Assembly: GCF_032854445.1 (NCBI RefSeq)
Contig: NC_088307.1
Coordinates: 27,878,547 to 27,942,546, forward strand
Reading direction: 5' to 3'
DNA: 64,000 nucleotides
Source of the DNA: Liolophura sinensis
Lineage: Eukaryota > Mollusca > Polyplacophora > Chitonida > Chitonidae
Part shown: piece after piece, positions 17,967 to 33,025 of the stretch
Numbering within the stretch: position 1 is the first letter of the stretch
How the letters are laid out: every line of letters begins with the position of its first letter
Translations under genes and position numbers: made by a program
The notes under the pieces: generated by a model
What the model was told of the DNA's origin: nothing
Database searches by the model: none
Seen by the model: the letters and a program-made list of their open reading frames with translations, nothing else

Positions 17967-19063
17967 TATTGAAGACAATGTAGTATACTTAACATTTCCT
18001 GTATAGCCATTCGTGAATTTTGTGCGTGTTCAGTCTTGATGGGCTTGTATCTGTCCATACAAAAAAAAATCATTGGAAATGGCCGCTTCCTACACACGTA
18101 CAAACATAACATGTGCAAGTGATGCACATTGTATATGCTACCTTGTATATCTTTTAACATTAAAGAATAGCAGTCGATATAGTCTAGAAAACGCCATGAA
18201 CCTGTGACAATAATTATCTTACACAACCGAAGGAGTATTTACATAAACATGTATAATGTAGAGTAGAAGAGATTTTCTAGCTGCCCTATATCACCACCAT
18301 TCCCTCCAACTCCGCAATGTTGCTATGCAGAAAAACGGAAGAAAGCAGGTTACCTTAAGTAAATAATATGCATTTGTATAGGCCTGTGTATTAACAGGAG
18401 AAAATCTTTTATACTGACATGTAACATTTCCGGCTACTTGGTCGGATGTATCTATAGTGACCGTAACTTATTAGTGCCTATAAGCGCACAGGTCATGGCC
18501 GAGTAGCTAGAAATGGTTGTCCGCAGTGGCTTATTAGTACCGTACAATTTAATTAGAATTTTTGGTACATATATGGTTTGCCGATATCTTAACTGTTCGT
18601 CAGAACAGGCAGTAAATTCTCTTTTTTTATGAATCGTGTTTTACGGAATACAACAAATCAAATTGTTTGTTCTTCTTTTTCTTTTTAACGTGGTTGAGAT
18701 AAATTCCATTAAATTCCAGTTAGTTAAATTATTTCCACTTCAGAGGAATTTAATCCGCTTTAAGGCAAATTCTGTGTCCAACAGGATTGTTTCTGGAAGT
18801 GGTCTGGCAAATTTTGATTGAGTATCAGTACATCTTTACTGACAAACTATTTGATAAGCTGTCGTACAACGAGCACACGTAGAAAATTTTATCGCACTAC
18901 TAATATATCATATTTGTCCCTAAGGTAAGGGATTAACATCAAAATCATTGTTTGTAAAGCGCAAAATCTGGTCTCCCCGTTATAAACCTTTGTGGCTGAA
19001 ATGATCCAGCGGACCTGCAGAAGTTACCTCCCTTGTCTTGCCAGATGGCCTACGTAACCAAGT

Positions 19064-19077
19064 GTTGCCAAGGGGAT
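19064..19077 (+). promoter_or_regulatory. Possible RFX X-box upstream of CFAP77
   Basis: GTTGCCAAGGGGAT: a perfect left half-site (GTTGCC), a 2-base spacer, and a right half with mismatch to RRNRAC. It lies about 110 bases before the CFAP77 start. RFX factors drive ciliary genes through X-boxes in this position, so the site makes sense, but the right half is weak. Confidence 0.4.
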
Positions 19078-19185
19078 CATGCGGCCATTGTTATAAACAA
19101 TATACACTGAAAGATCTGCATAGCATGGTTCAGAGATCGCCATAAAGCACACAGTCGTATCGCACGCTCCATTAGAACCTCCAAG

Positions 19186-19281
19186 ATGTCTGCTGATTAC
19201 CTAAGCCCGTTCACCCACACCAAAACTGGCGATCTTGGTGTACAGAGGGAGACAATGTTGGGAAATGAACTTCTGCTGAAC
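19186..19281 (+). CDS. CFAP77: CFAP77 exon 1
   Basis: 32 codons from ATG (context CCAAGATGT) to donor CTGAAC/GTAAGT, phase 0. It codes the N-terminal LGVQRETMLGNELLLN, which leads into the conserved block of exon 2. No earlier in-frame ATG was adopted because this one begins a good match in length and position. Confidence 0.85.
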
Positions 19282-22200
19282 GTAAGTAAATTTGATCACA
19301 ACAACAACAGCAGTAGCATGTGTACAGTATGTTTTGTTTTGGCTCGTTTTGCTGTGCGTGTCTTAACGTCATTGAGGACATATCTTGGGTGGTTTCAGTA
19401 TTATTACTGTCAGTACTACAGCACTGACAAAGAAACGGTAATCCAGAGATAGGCTGTATACTTTATGTCATGTAATCGCAGTTTTATGTGAGGAGTGTTG
19501 TTTTACCCTCAGGATCTAGCTATGCAGTTGTCTCCAAACCTAAAGCTGGCCATTCCTTACATTTAAAACATTTCCTTGTAATGTGTACGTCCCTTGTCAA
19601 ATAAATAAATGCACATGTATATCCCAAAAGTGAAACATAACACTGAACAGAGGCCTGTGACTATAAATTATATACATATGTTATGTAAGGTGAAGCCCTG
19701 AGATACTAGTGATTCACCCTGCTTGGCTTGCCGATGAACACTGCACCAACGTAACATGTCTTCACCGCTATAAGTTTTGAAGCAAGTTCACATGTAACTG
19801 ACAGCTATATGAAGCTCGCAATACATTAAAATTCACTCAGTAATAAAACCAATGGTTTTGTAGACAGTTCTGAAAATTAGCATTTTGAAATTGTGACAAA
19901 TGAATTTGAATTTATACCAGTACTTAGGTAAAGTTGAAACCATGTAAGCAGGGAAGCACAGATCTCTGTGTTGGTTAGCGCACTAGCTCAGCATAATGAC
20001 CCAGAAGCCTCTCACCAATGCGGTCGCTGTGAGTTCAAGTCCAGCTCATGCTGGCTTCCTCTCTGGCTGTAAGTGGGAAGGTCTGTCAGCAACCTGCGGA
20101 TGGTTGTGGGTTTCCCCTGGGCTTGCCTGGTTTCCTCCCATCATAATACTGGCCACCATCGTATAAGTGAAATATTCTTGAGTACGGTGTAAAACACTAA
20201 ATAAAACTCTATATTGCTACTATTTTGAAAACTTTTATATACCTGTATAGATAATGTCATCAGTGATATTTATACATGGTGGGCCATAAAATAAAGGGTT
20301 TCTCCCGGGGCTCTGCCTCCCACCATAATGCTGGCTGCTGTTGTATAAGTGATCTATATATATATATATATGAATAAATGTCTGTGTGTGATTTATTTGT
20401 TATTATTATTATATACTGTATTTGTATTTTAATTATTACTATATGCCCATGTTTTTCTAGCCGGAGCTTGGACGCCCAAGAAGGCGGGGTTATAACTTCC
20501 CGGGTGATTCCTCCACGTTTGGACGTCCAAATATTGTCTGTGATGGTGGAGCACCAGAAGGTAAGGTCAAGCTAGGTCATGTTCATTTATGCTAGCGCAC
20601 AATAGGTATTCACCTGTTCTGAGGTTAATTCATCTGAGTTATCCACCACAGAGGTGGCTCACAATAGAGGTGGCTCACAACAGGTATTTAAACATCTGCC
20701 TTCAGTGAAAATTCCTTCTAAACAGTACAGACAGATTCATGTACATCTCATAGCAAGTTTAAAAATGTAACTTGCCATGTAATTGTTTGCTAATATATCT
20801 TTCCATATAACCTGCTGTGCATTTACATAAAGGCATCTTTGAGACTTTATATCAAGAATTCCTTTGTATACCAATTTGATATCTTACTGTGTGATATCAC
20901 ATGTGTTGTTACATTGTTCATGTGTGTAATTACAAGATTGAGTAAATTGACTTTTGACCTGCACTAAATTTCATATTATGCACAACAACAAAAAATGCTG
21001 GTGTAAACAATGAATACAATGAGTACATGAACGCCTAATCTCGACCTACACCAACCTGTCTTCCATCATAATATTTGTCATTGTAGCTTAAAAGCAAAAT
21101 GCCCTGAAAATGCAGCAAACTGTCTGTCATTATGACATAAACAATATCATCAATGCCCTTGTTCAAAGTCAGACTAAAGATAGCACCGTTTCTCAATTTA
21201 GTTCCATTCTATACACCTTTTCGTGATGAAATGTTACCCTTTTATTACCTGCTTCTGTTTGCATATGAATTTTGGACATGTAGTTATATAATTTTATGCT
21301 CTAAAACTTTTAAAGAATGTTATTCCCAGCAGTATTTTTTTTTTTTAATCAGTCTTCCAATGGTGAAGAAATTAAAATAGAAAATTACACTGGAAAGCTT
21401 AGGTAACGCACCATAAATATTAATATTTCAGCTTTATAACATCGAAGAAGTATCTTTGTCTTTTGCTCATGCAACATACAGATATGGCATTCAAGCTTCA
21501 CCTTGCGATGTCTTCTGTTTATTAGGTCTGTGAAAGCGTGACGTGATTTGCTCTTCGGATAACACTCATATTCCAACTTTTAAAATACTGTTGCAGTATG
21601 TCAGGGTTTTTTGTGCAGAATTCTGTGTAAATTCTAACTTTAGGTCTATAACCATTTTGCATTCTCGATACTCATAGTCCTTTATATATCATTATATAGA
21701 GTTGTCATAATTATTGTATTGTTATAATTTATTAAATACATTTGTCGGTCACACATACACAAATATGATTGTTTTATTTTTTTAAGCACACGGGAGATGA
21801 TTCAACGCTACCCATTTTATTGGCCATCTGAGTTGTCTCCCCTTGACCGATGGCCTTCGCTTTCGTTCTCCGCATTGATTAATTTTGCTAAAGCACCCCG
21901 TAGCTAATTAACAGAGGAATTCAAATAGAAAGGGAAAAAATAAGGATGAAAGAAGTAAAAACTGACTGCTTGTTGCAAGTTGCAGACGTTCAAGGTATGC
22001 AGCATTTATGAAGGTGTTTAAATGGCACCTTTTTCTATGCTAATTCATTGCTGTAAAAGTGCATTTACAGCAGCTGTATCAGTCGTTTTCCAAAGCGGTC
22101 AGAGGTCGAGTGGTTAAGGCGCTTTTCTATGAAAGGCTTGGACACCTTACGTCAGGGCTCAAACCCGGCCTTGGACAGGGAATTATGTGAATTTCCTCTC

Positions 22201-25200
22201 ACTGCCTTTTCGTGAAACCTTCATGACAGTAAACAGTGAACTATGTTAGGCGTGTATAGGTCGGGAAAAGACATCCCGTTAAGTGACTGTTGTAAAAATA
22301 GATTCTTTGACAGAAAAATCCCACTGTATACTTTTTTTTTCATTGTTTTCAGCACTCCGAGGCTGGGCCGGAAAGAATCCATCGAATCTTCCATTCCACA
22401 GCAACGAGAAGTCAGCCGAGCGAGACTTTATGGCCCTAAACGTGGCCGCTGTACAGAGGGGATTGATAACAGCCCCGGAGCATTACATGTTCAGAGCCAC
22501 GCACGACATCCGGAAAAAAGTGTCGGACAACGACAACAAGAAGTACAAAACCAGGCGCCTTCCGCCTTCCATGGTGTTCGGTATTGCTACAAGGTGGGTA
22601 CGCACTTGCTTCTATCTTCATACTCTGTACAGCCCATGCGCCACTCCTTACGCTCGTTTTACACCGTTGCCACCACGGAACGGCTTGCTTTATTGGGTTT
22701 AGCCTTGGCCTCACAACTGATGTGCTCACTCTAACTTAAAAAATTATATTTAACGCTTAAAGAGTGAGTGAGTGCGTGCTTGGGGTTTAACGTCGTACTT
22801 AACAATTTTTCAGTCATATTACGGTGACGAAGACATTAGATAAAGCGAATGCGTACGTGTAAAGTATTAAAGGAAACAAACGTTAACGCATCGTTTTGGG
22901 TTTTCTTAGTGACATCGCTTTCCGCCTGTCGCCGTGGCCTGTGCTGTTCAACAGTTCTGTGCATTTCTTTGTATTTATGGTGGAATTGATATAAAGCGAG
23001 TGTAGACAGTCACTGTGGAGCATGCGCTGAAAATGAATATGCCTCAGTAATCTTCCGGAAAGACGTTCCGGTTTATCGCATAGAGATAGTCTTGAATAAT
23101 AGGTTAACACCAGTTATATAACCATATACGTGTATATCGGTACGTGCCAAGCAGGATCGTTTGTTTTTGATATGAACCAAAATCATGCGGCCCCAAGTTG
23201 ATTTGAGATTCAGGGGAGGTAACTCCTCACGACTTAGCGACAGTATTGCCGTGGCCGTTGTGTGAACATAGATGATGCTTTATCCCTTAATGTCTGTGTG
23301 ATGCACCGGATGAGCGGCAAGTTTATAAATGCAAACATTATCAACAATGGTGTGTGAAAAACATGATTGTGTACTCACGGCAATGGTGAGGAAATGACTG
23401 ATTACTGCTTTACACGGCTTTGTCAGTGTTGGAGCCGTATCGTAGCGAGATCCACATTGTTACAATACATACTCAAATACATTCTTCGTAAGTTGAAACG
23501 CATGACATTTATAATGACTGTTCACCAATAAACACATACAGTGGTTCATAAATGTTGTAGATTTTAGTGCGTGGGAAGGCCGCCAACAGCGTGTGCCTGG
23601 TCATGGGTTTTCTCCAGGTTACCCACCGCCGAATAAGGGAAATATTCTTGAGCACGACACAAAACATGTATCCCGTATAAATACATAAATACATAAATAC
23701 TGTAGATTTGATGGTAAAAGAAAAATATAGGACAGTGCACGTCTCTAACTTTTTTCACCCATGTGGATATGTATTTTTTTCTTCTTTTTTTTTTGGGAAT
23801 TGTAGTATCTATCTAGTTGTGTTACACACATCTTTTGATGCATTGGAGGACATTTAAAGGTCTTTTAAGGTGTACCATAAAGTGCAAACCTGCGGATGCA
23901 GATTTGTTTCCTTTTCAAAACTGGAAAACTCTCTTGACTAAAACGCATTAGGCCGTTTACCCTTTTGTATGTCAGACAACAGAGGAACTGATTGTCTTTC
24001 AGGCAACAATTTAGTGAGTATATTTTGTTTTACAAGAGTTCGCTCCCTTGTGCAGAACAGTGACCATTGGCATACCCATTAATTTGGTTGGTAATGGATG
24101 TTTTGTGACTGAGCATTCGGCTAAACTCTGGCAACAAGTGACAAAGAAACTTGAAGACAGTTGCGTAAAATCTTCATCATGCATGCTTTGAAAAAATTAG
24201 AATATGAAGTTGTTTACTTCAGTGTTTTGATTTAATTCAATTCTCAACCTTTTCTTAAATTTACAGACAGTTGGGAAACATAATGTAAAACGAAAAGCCA
24301 CATTTTTTTTCTATTCTGTGCAGATGTCTTTCCAGCTTTCTAATCACATGTGAGAATGAAAGTCAGAGGTAAATCTTTCTGGACGATTAGATCGTTACCC
24401 TCAGATCAACTTGAAGTTTGCAACATTTGCATTATATATTGTTTCGGTTACCGAGAAACCAGGCTTTGATTGCTGAAACAGCATTTATCTTTTCTTAACA
24501 GCCATTTCGTACATTTGCCGACACAGAGGTCCAAAAACTACCGTGGCAGTTACCATGCATAATTTCGTCTAACTTCCGTCCTAAATTCCAACCTAACATC
24601 GTTAGAGTCCACTATAACTTTGTCATGTTGGAACGGCTGAATTTCTGCGTCCGTAATACACTATTATTTTGGACATGAGTGTATATATTTTGTCACAAAA
24701 CTGAGCACATATCATTTGTTGTGGTCTCATTTCGTTTAGAATATTCTTGGACACGTCTGCGGTTAGACATGAGGATGGCGTGGGATATCATGGGCTGTTT
24801 GCCTTTAAACTTGCTTGAAAATGTCTATTTCAAGGGCAGATATAGCCCGTTCTGACGAGTTGAACGTACTCGTTACAATTTTTTTTTTTTTTGTTCAATC
24901 AAAACGAAAGTCTCTTTCGTTGGAGGGACAATATGACTTTTTTTTTTTTTAAATAGCACTCATACGTATAACTTATTACTGAACTTCACCGTCAACGTGC
25001 AAGTGAACACGTACCTGAACTACATGTATATTAGCCTAAACTGGTACACGTGGTTATTTCAGTAACGTACGGTTGGATCTACGAAGTTGTTGTCGAAATA
25101 GAATCTGAATCCAGTATTTTATGACGCCAAGAAGGCAATATGGATAAATGAGATGGAGAGAGAGGCAAATGGGAAGGTCCCCCAAGTGTTTCCCGCAGCC

Positions 25201-28200
25201 TCCTTGCGTTAAGATCTGACCGGGTAGTTGGACAGTAATCTTGGCATACGCTGGCCGTCAGACATTAAATGCTTAGTGATACTTAAGTCTGGCAAACAGT
25301 GCCTTACATCTCTTACGTTTGTAAACATTTATCAATTGATTCCCGGTGGGGCCATCAAAAGCTGATCAAATGGCTTCCAAGAAAGGGTAAGGGATCAATC
25401 TGTCTTGTGGGTTTAGGAGGCTAGGCAATCCCTCCCAGGAGCGCCACGAACAACCGCCGCGATGCCGTGTCCCCGAGAAAAGCTCTCCATGAAATGTGGT
25501 TTTCGAGGGAAATGGACCCTCAGTGAAGCGTATACGGTCTTCAGATTGTCTAGAACGGATCATGTAGGTCTCGTCGGTCGTTTGGGTCATTTTTACTCGG
25601 TGCTTGCATCGCCCCGCTCACCGGTTACCCATCCATTCACGACAGAGCACTCAGCGCTACACGCACTCTCTCAAGAAAACGCGGGTGAAAAATAGCCGGC
25701 AAAACCCATAGGGGGCACAGGGAAAAAGAAATGGACGTGCGCTCTTAGCGGTTCGTCATTAAAAGCCGTTGTCAGTAAGACGCTGTGGGTCTCGGGAGAC
25801 GTGTAGCTTTTGTCCTCCCATGGGGACCAAGACAGCCATTTCCCGGCACCAAGAGAGCAAAGCCGTGAAGCAACTTACGAGCACCACTCAATTAAATGCT
25901 TTTTGACTCGACGCAAGCCCTCTCAACGGTCTCATTTAACTTTCAAAACAGGAAAACGGACGGCCATTGAAGGTCCACGTTGAAATAAAAGATTTAAAAG
26001 GCATCTTCGTGAGGGGAAAAACTCACAGTGACAAACCAGACATTTAGACGGTTAAATAATTTACAAGTGTTCTAAATGCCAATACTCGTGGGGGCTGCCC
26101 CGCCACTCGAATCTCCGTCAGGTTAATTTCAAAATATGCTCTTAATGCGATCGTCTCTCTCTTCGCACCCCCGGGCCTTGCCCTGACGTGATCTATGTTT
26201 ACGCGAGCGTTATATATACACACACGTCTAACCTGCCGTATCCACCGTCACCTATAATACATACTCGCAACGTTTCCGCCTTTAAAATTTTCAGAACTCG
26301 TCCTGCCCGAGATGAAAGGGAAGATCCGTGTCCTCCGGTTAAAAACCATTCATAATTAACATCAATAAACGTGAACAAAGGTTCTCATGAACAGCGACTC
26401 GTGTTCCGGACTTGCGGTCAGCTCTGAATTTTACATCGTGTGTTAAGTTTCTCTTTATACACGGCACGACCAGCGGCACCTTTGGTAAATATTTCATGTA
26501 CAGAAACTACAATCTGACTGTCGTGGTTTTCTGTTTACACACGTCTCTATGCCTAATACAAGGTATCGGATGTATAGGCGAAGATGATGCGGTAAATAAC
26601 AACGGTAATTTCTGGCGTCCTTATGTCCTGCTGAGCCTAGTTCTTCTCCATAATGTATAAGTATCGTGTTTTGTTCTAGCTTTTTGCTTGCCTTTAATGA
26701 AGCTATATTGGAGGTTTGGGACAAAACATCCAAATTCGATTATCAAATTTTCTGTGGCGAGATAAGCTCAGATTATTGCCTTTGACCAAATTTGAGACTC
26801 GTTCCTGATCTATATTTATTGTGCCAAAATGATTGTACATTTTGAAAAAATTTTCGAACTTTGTTACTCATTTTATGAGTTAAGGTAATTATTTGGGCTA
26901 TTCTAAAATAACGGGAAAACTCCGATTGGATTTGCTCTGATCAATTTTCAGACATAAATAAATAATCTCTTATAGGCAATATTGTCCTAGTACATATGTT
27001 CCAATACACATGTTCCACAACACTTTTAATATAGTTGCAATTAGTGAACTATAGACTATCGGTATATCTAATGTGTACCAGCACCTGAATATCTTGAAAG
27101 TAACGCGGTGCACGGTCTCAGATTTAATAATGGCGTGCAAGTAAGTACGTCAGAAACGTCAGTTAATTAGGGTTTTTTTTTTTTTTTTTTTGCCTTGCAT
27201 AGGTCAACATCAACAACCTTCTTATCTGGGTGTATGCTTGGCATACTGCACATGTGGATAAATACATGGACTGGAATAGTCGGTGTTTTTACTCCACTAA
27301 GTCGGGTATGTTTCGCACAGGGTTTGACCACTACAGCTGCATTAGTGGTAAAACACCTATAATATACGAGATCCATATACAGTGTAGACGGTTAAGCTAT
27401 CCATGCTGTCTACTTTTTATCACTCCGTGTTCGCAGAAGTGTCCATATGTCACGCGTCACGCAAACGTTGGTCTTGATCGATTTCATGTTTCCGCCGTCC
27501 AGTTGTTGTTTTTGTTGAAATGTGCAACTCATAGTGCTTAGTTTGAAAAGAATGAAGGACAAGGACTTCAAATTGCTTCATCATACCTCAATGTCTGGCT
27601 CGTAAATCCGATTCCTGTATCTTGTCTATTAATCTTCTATGCAGCGTAACGTAATGAATGGGGTTTCTGCGGCGTCTCTTTGTAGATAAAGTGTTTATGG
27701 TTGACGACATGCTAACTTGGGAGATGGCGTTAAATTTCTGGTTCACCTCAACTCTGCATTTTGTGCACAGTACAAAAACGTAATTCCGCTGGAACTCAGC
27801 AGGTCGGAGGCCGCGAAGATCGTGTGTCTCGTGGTTTCTGTGTGGTTATTTTACCCGTCTCTTGTGTCCATAGTGACAATAAACGGTAGGCAATGTTTTT
27901 GAGGTCGTCTAGGTTCGAATGCGTTGCCACTGACTTTCCTCTAACAATACAACACATGCATTGAGCTCGTCAGTTTCGCGCCAAATGGTGGTTCTGACGC
28001 GTAAAACTGGTCACCATCTCACGGGGGAAATAATTTTGAATGCGGCGTTAAACACACTTTTGAATAAATAAACGTTGTGTGACCGACGCCATTCATGGTT
28101 TAAATTATTCTTTCTTTATATAATATATGAATTATAATATAGACATGACTGTGAAGGCTTAATGAAATCATCATTATCCGAGGGAGAAAGGTAATATTCC

Positions 28201-31200
28201 CGTAGTTCAAGTGAAGCCAAAGCGTGCAGTGTGTTATCAGTTTTTCATTTTAACGCGGACATTGTCCAAAGAGGACAAATGGAGGCTGAAGATGAGGGTC
28301 CGCAATCTACATAATAGGAAACATGCAGTCAAAGATATTAACCACTCTAAAATTTTACTTTATATTTACAAATCATGTGTTTTTTATTTTGTGTAAACCG
28401 TTCTGTGGGGCAATTTTAATTTTAACAATATTTAGGTATACAGCGGTGCATTTTCGTACAAGTGCCGCGAGGGAGAATTTATGTGAAAAGTACATGGAAT
28501 AAACAGAAATACTGAAGTGGTTGAAGGCAACGTTTATAGAACATGGCAGACTATAGTAGACTTAAGATTCCCGCTGGAGAGCCACGTGGTATGCCAAGTA
28601 TTCGAACCACGCCATCAGTTGTATGCTCTCCGATCTCGGGGCCCTGGTTATCTCTGATATACCTTTTCGTGAAGTAACATCACAACAGTGATAACCGGCA
28701 AAATGGCTCCGTCTCTGTAAAGTATCGTATAGTACAAAGTAGAGCCGGTCCGTCGTCGCGCACAAGATAACTGCAGCCACCCCACGCAACACTCTGTATG
28801 GCTATTATAGATTACATCAGTTCATTTAGACATTTGAGAATCACCGGCTATTATGTTACAGCTGATTGGCTTCAAGAATTTCCCAGCTAAGGAAATGTAA
28901 GAAAAAGAATACACTAAGATAAAACATTATCACATTTAGTGTCCGTGAGAATGTAGTTAGGAGGCTGTCAGTCTTACGAATAAGGTTCACCCTAGATCAC
29001 TCTAGAAAAGCATTAATCTCACCACCGCCAATTGCCTCTGACCTCTGACCAGTAAGGCCAAGAGCTCGTGATCTCCAGTGAATAACTCCAAGTTTGCGAG
29101 GTGACTGTTGAAGGAATGTGGTTTATTCCGGTTTCCTCCATGCAGCCTAACACCTGATAAATGGAGTGTCAGTTATTACGGCGTTAACCACCAATTACCC
29201 AAATGTATATTTTGTTTTTATGAATATTTATAAATATGTCCAAAATCCTATGCCGAAACTTAGATATGTTTAAGGAAGGTTGATATCACATTTTGTGAGA
29301 AATGCCATTTTATATGCCTATGCTATGTATTTTGTTTCATTTTCGCTGTAGTGAATTTTTTCTATCGGAAATTGCCAAGTAAAGATATTTGTTTAAATTC
29401 TGAAAATATGTTAGTTAGCAATGTCTTAAGTCTTTAGCCCGTAGTCTTGTTTGGCTGATGGACTAACATTCCTGTTTAAGAGTAATTATTTAGGTCCCCT
29501 TTCACAAAATGTCACAGATCACATGTATCTTTGTTGCCTTTCATCCGATATAATACACCACATCAGACTGTTTGCGATAAAAAATTACAAAAACAACAGT
29601 TCAGTGTTTTTGACGTCACCTTCAAATGGTTTCAATGAAAACACACAACAGCATTCCTTCGCCATCATGTGCATTCTGGGAAACAGGATTGTCACTGCCA
29701 ATGTAAATACTGTTAGAATCTAGTCCTTATAGTTTCCGGTTGAGCTATGTATTGACTTTGAATTTTTTCCCTTTATCACAGGCCGTCCACTCCCATATTT
29801 GAACTACTGGAGCACAAATACCAGGATAAGTGGCTGCAACAACAACGTGCGCAAGAGCTGAACAAACGCCATCAGGAAATGCAAAATAAGGTATTAGCAT
29901 GGAAAGAAAAGTTACCATCAAATACAATGTGTTAACACATAAAGCACGAAAAGTTTGGTTTATTTGTTTGGTTTTAACATGTCCATCTGTTGTATTTCAT
30001 TTTGAATGTCATTATCAGATCGAAAGCCATTCACTGCTTCCTTGTTTAAATATGTTCTCGCCAAGATGTGGGTGAAATATTGCTGATGTGGCGGTAAGCC
30101 ATAATCATTCATTCTTAAAGTATCAAAAAAGACACAAATAAAAAAGAAGTGTAACAATTGCTGACGTCGTCGAAAAGCAGTTGAGTTGTGTGATGAGTAG
30201 CACAACCTAGAGTGAAGTATATAGTTTTGTTTGCGTACCATTCTGAACGGATCTATACTCGTATTTATCAGTGTTTTTACTCTGCAAAGGATTGGCCTGA
30301 TCTATGGTGCGATAAAAAAATATAAATGTTTTCGGTATAAATTTCCTTTGTCGTCGTCATATGACTGAAAAATTGTTGAGTACGACGTTAAACCCCAAGC
30401 ACTCACTCACTAAATTTCCTTTGAAAGCAAAACTTCAGATATATTTAACAAAAGTGTTCGAGTTTTAAGGAGTAAGGAGTGGTCAGAAATCGTCAGCACG
30501 TTTCTCCAATGATCTTCATTTAGCAGGTGATCTCAATTTATGTTGCCGTTTCCTTAATTTTAATACGTCTTCAATTCTGAACTCTGAATAGAGAATAGGT
30601 AACCTGCAGAGAACAAAGATTTCACATTACATACGTGCGGCAAATGATTGATGAAATACTGGTACCCAGATAGGCGCGTTCATTAAGAAAGAATCGGTGC
30701 CAGAGGATAGACCGATGCCTTCCTGATATAAACACCTTAAATGGTAATTCCGTCAATTCTAATCGTATTAGTTTGTCGTTAATGTTTCTGTTGGAACTTT
30801 GAAGGCATAACAACGAGCGATCCGCAGGAGATTTGCGGCTTTACACCCTGCACCCCCCGAGCAGCTTTACCTTTCAGGTTTTGACTGATGTGAGAAAATT
30901 GCAAAGGTGACACGCTCCACGGATAACAATTCCGCCGATTCGGATCTAAATTATTTGCAAGTTGTATAATTAGCTGCAACCGTCTGTCAAACGCTCGCCG
31001 GAAGTGTGCTCGGCCGACTGTCTGTTCATCTTACCTGTGCATCTGAGACCAGGTAGTCGGCCGGCGGAAGTCACCCTACGAAACAAAGTCCACGCACGTG
31101 ACTCCGGCCCGATTTACCTTCGTCGGTGTGATCGCGATTGTGTTGCGCCACGTGAGTTGAGACTGATGACGTCATAACGCCGATGGTGGGGATGTCATGG

Positions 31201-32935
31201 CGAGCAGAGTCCAGCTCGGCAATCCGTCATCCTCGGCCACGGCACGCGTTCTCAACATATTTTTTTTAATTTTGTCGTTCTCTAAAAACCTGCGGAGAAA
31301 CCTATTAACCGAGTATATAGCAAGCGTTCAGTATGTACATGCGCACCGACCCAATGCGTGTGTAGGCCTGCCGCCTTACAGTCTGTGGGTAGGGTTCGAG
31401 AAGAAAGCGAGGGTGACGGGATACCGGAATGATATCTAATTCATAAGAAGCTGATGAGCATCCCGCAGGGAGAGCTTACATCCGGAGCTAACCTTACAAC
31501 ACAGGTATACAGAAAACGAACGCTGATCAACCATATGGTGGTATATTTACCTGTGTGCTTGTATTGATTAGACCTCACTTAAGTGTTATAAAAACGCCAA
31601 CTCCTCTCCATCCCCCCCTCCCCTCATCTTTTTTTTTTTTTTTTTGTCCCTCTGCTATACAATATAGCGAGTGGGCAACTTAATTAAGTGCGATGTTATT
31701 TGGTTTAAGACAGGAGAAGCCTGCATACATTTATTGATTATACTTCCGCTCGCGCGAGACTTGTAACAAACATGTGATGTGATCTTCCGTACTGATATCT
31801 TCAGTCAGCCCGACAATTACATGTGTAATTTATACTGAATATTTTAGTGAATATGTGTCATACAATTTATACTGAACACTTTCTTGAGCTTTTATAATAA
31901 GTATTTTATAATGAATATTTAGTGAATATTTATATAGTGTGTACTTCATACTGAAAACTTTGGGTATTTAGACAATGTGTTTCGTAGTGAACAATTTCAT
32001 GAGCATTTGTATTCAGTGTATACATGTACTCACTTCTTATTACTCAATGCTTTATTACTCTATACTTTATTACTCAATACTTTATTACTCTATACTTTAT
32101 TACTCAATAATATATTACTCAATGCTTTATTACTCAATGCTTTATTAAGCATATAGGAAATCTGCTTTATTCCAAACTCTTCCCTCGTCATTTTACATTA
32201 TTCTAACTACTTTAATTAGCATTTATGCAGTGAACTGAACACTTATTTTCCTACGTCCCTGTTTAATGTTTCAAATTATTTTTTGTCGCCATAAATTTTG
32301 CTATATAAACCATGAGCATATTGTTTTTGTTTGTTAACTGATCATGTTTAATATCTTTCAGAAAACCACTGGAACAGTATATGAGACGAGAGCGTCATTA
32401 CTCAGGACTTTCCAGAACCCAGTAGAACCCAGTGCTCCCTGGCAACTGCCCCGATTCTCACAGACGGTTTGTATTTTTTTATTTTTTTGTCTTTCTCAAT
32501 CTCCCCTAAAATAACGCGTTAGTTCCCCCTGTTAGGAGAATCTGAAGACATATTCTAACATTACCTGTTGCTTATTTATGCCAGTACGTTATCAGAAATT
32601 TGTTTGAACCTGATTTCCATTTTCGAAAACATCCCTTGTGATGCTAATAGTGTCCACGTCGCCGGGCGATCCCGGCCGGGCGATATTTGACTACACTGTC
32701 AAGAGTTGGGCATGGTCAGCATATGAGTGCAAACAATTTAGTCAATAAAACTCCGAATATCAACCTCATTTTCTTCACACAAATTTATGACCAGTCACAA
32801 AAGTTATTAGATAGGAACACATGTCGTTCTTGGTTTTGCACTTAAAAATTCTATTTCCATGATTGTCTTGTCACGGTTTCCAAGAAACCTTGAGTATATG
32901 TTTCTGTTGAGATGCATGTGTAGTATCTCTACAGC

Positions 32936-33025
<90 letters not shown>

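Noticed and set aside
22083-22160. tRNA gene
   Set aside because: A and B boxes are visible, but the acceptor stem does not pair and a SINE-like body follows.
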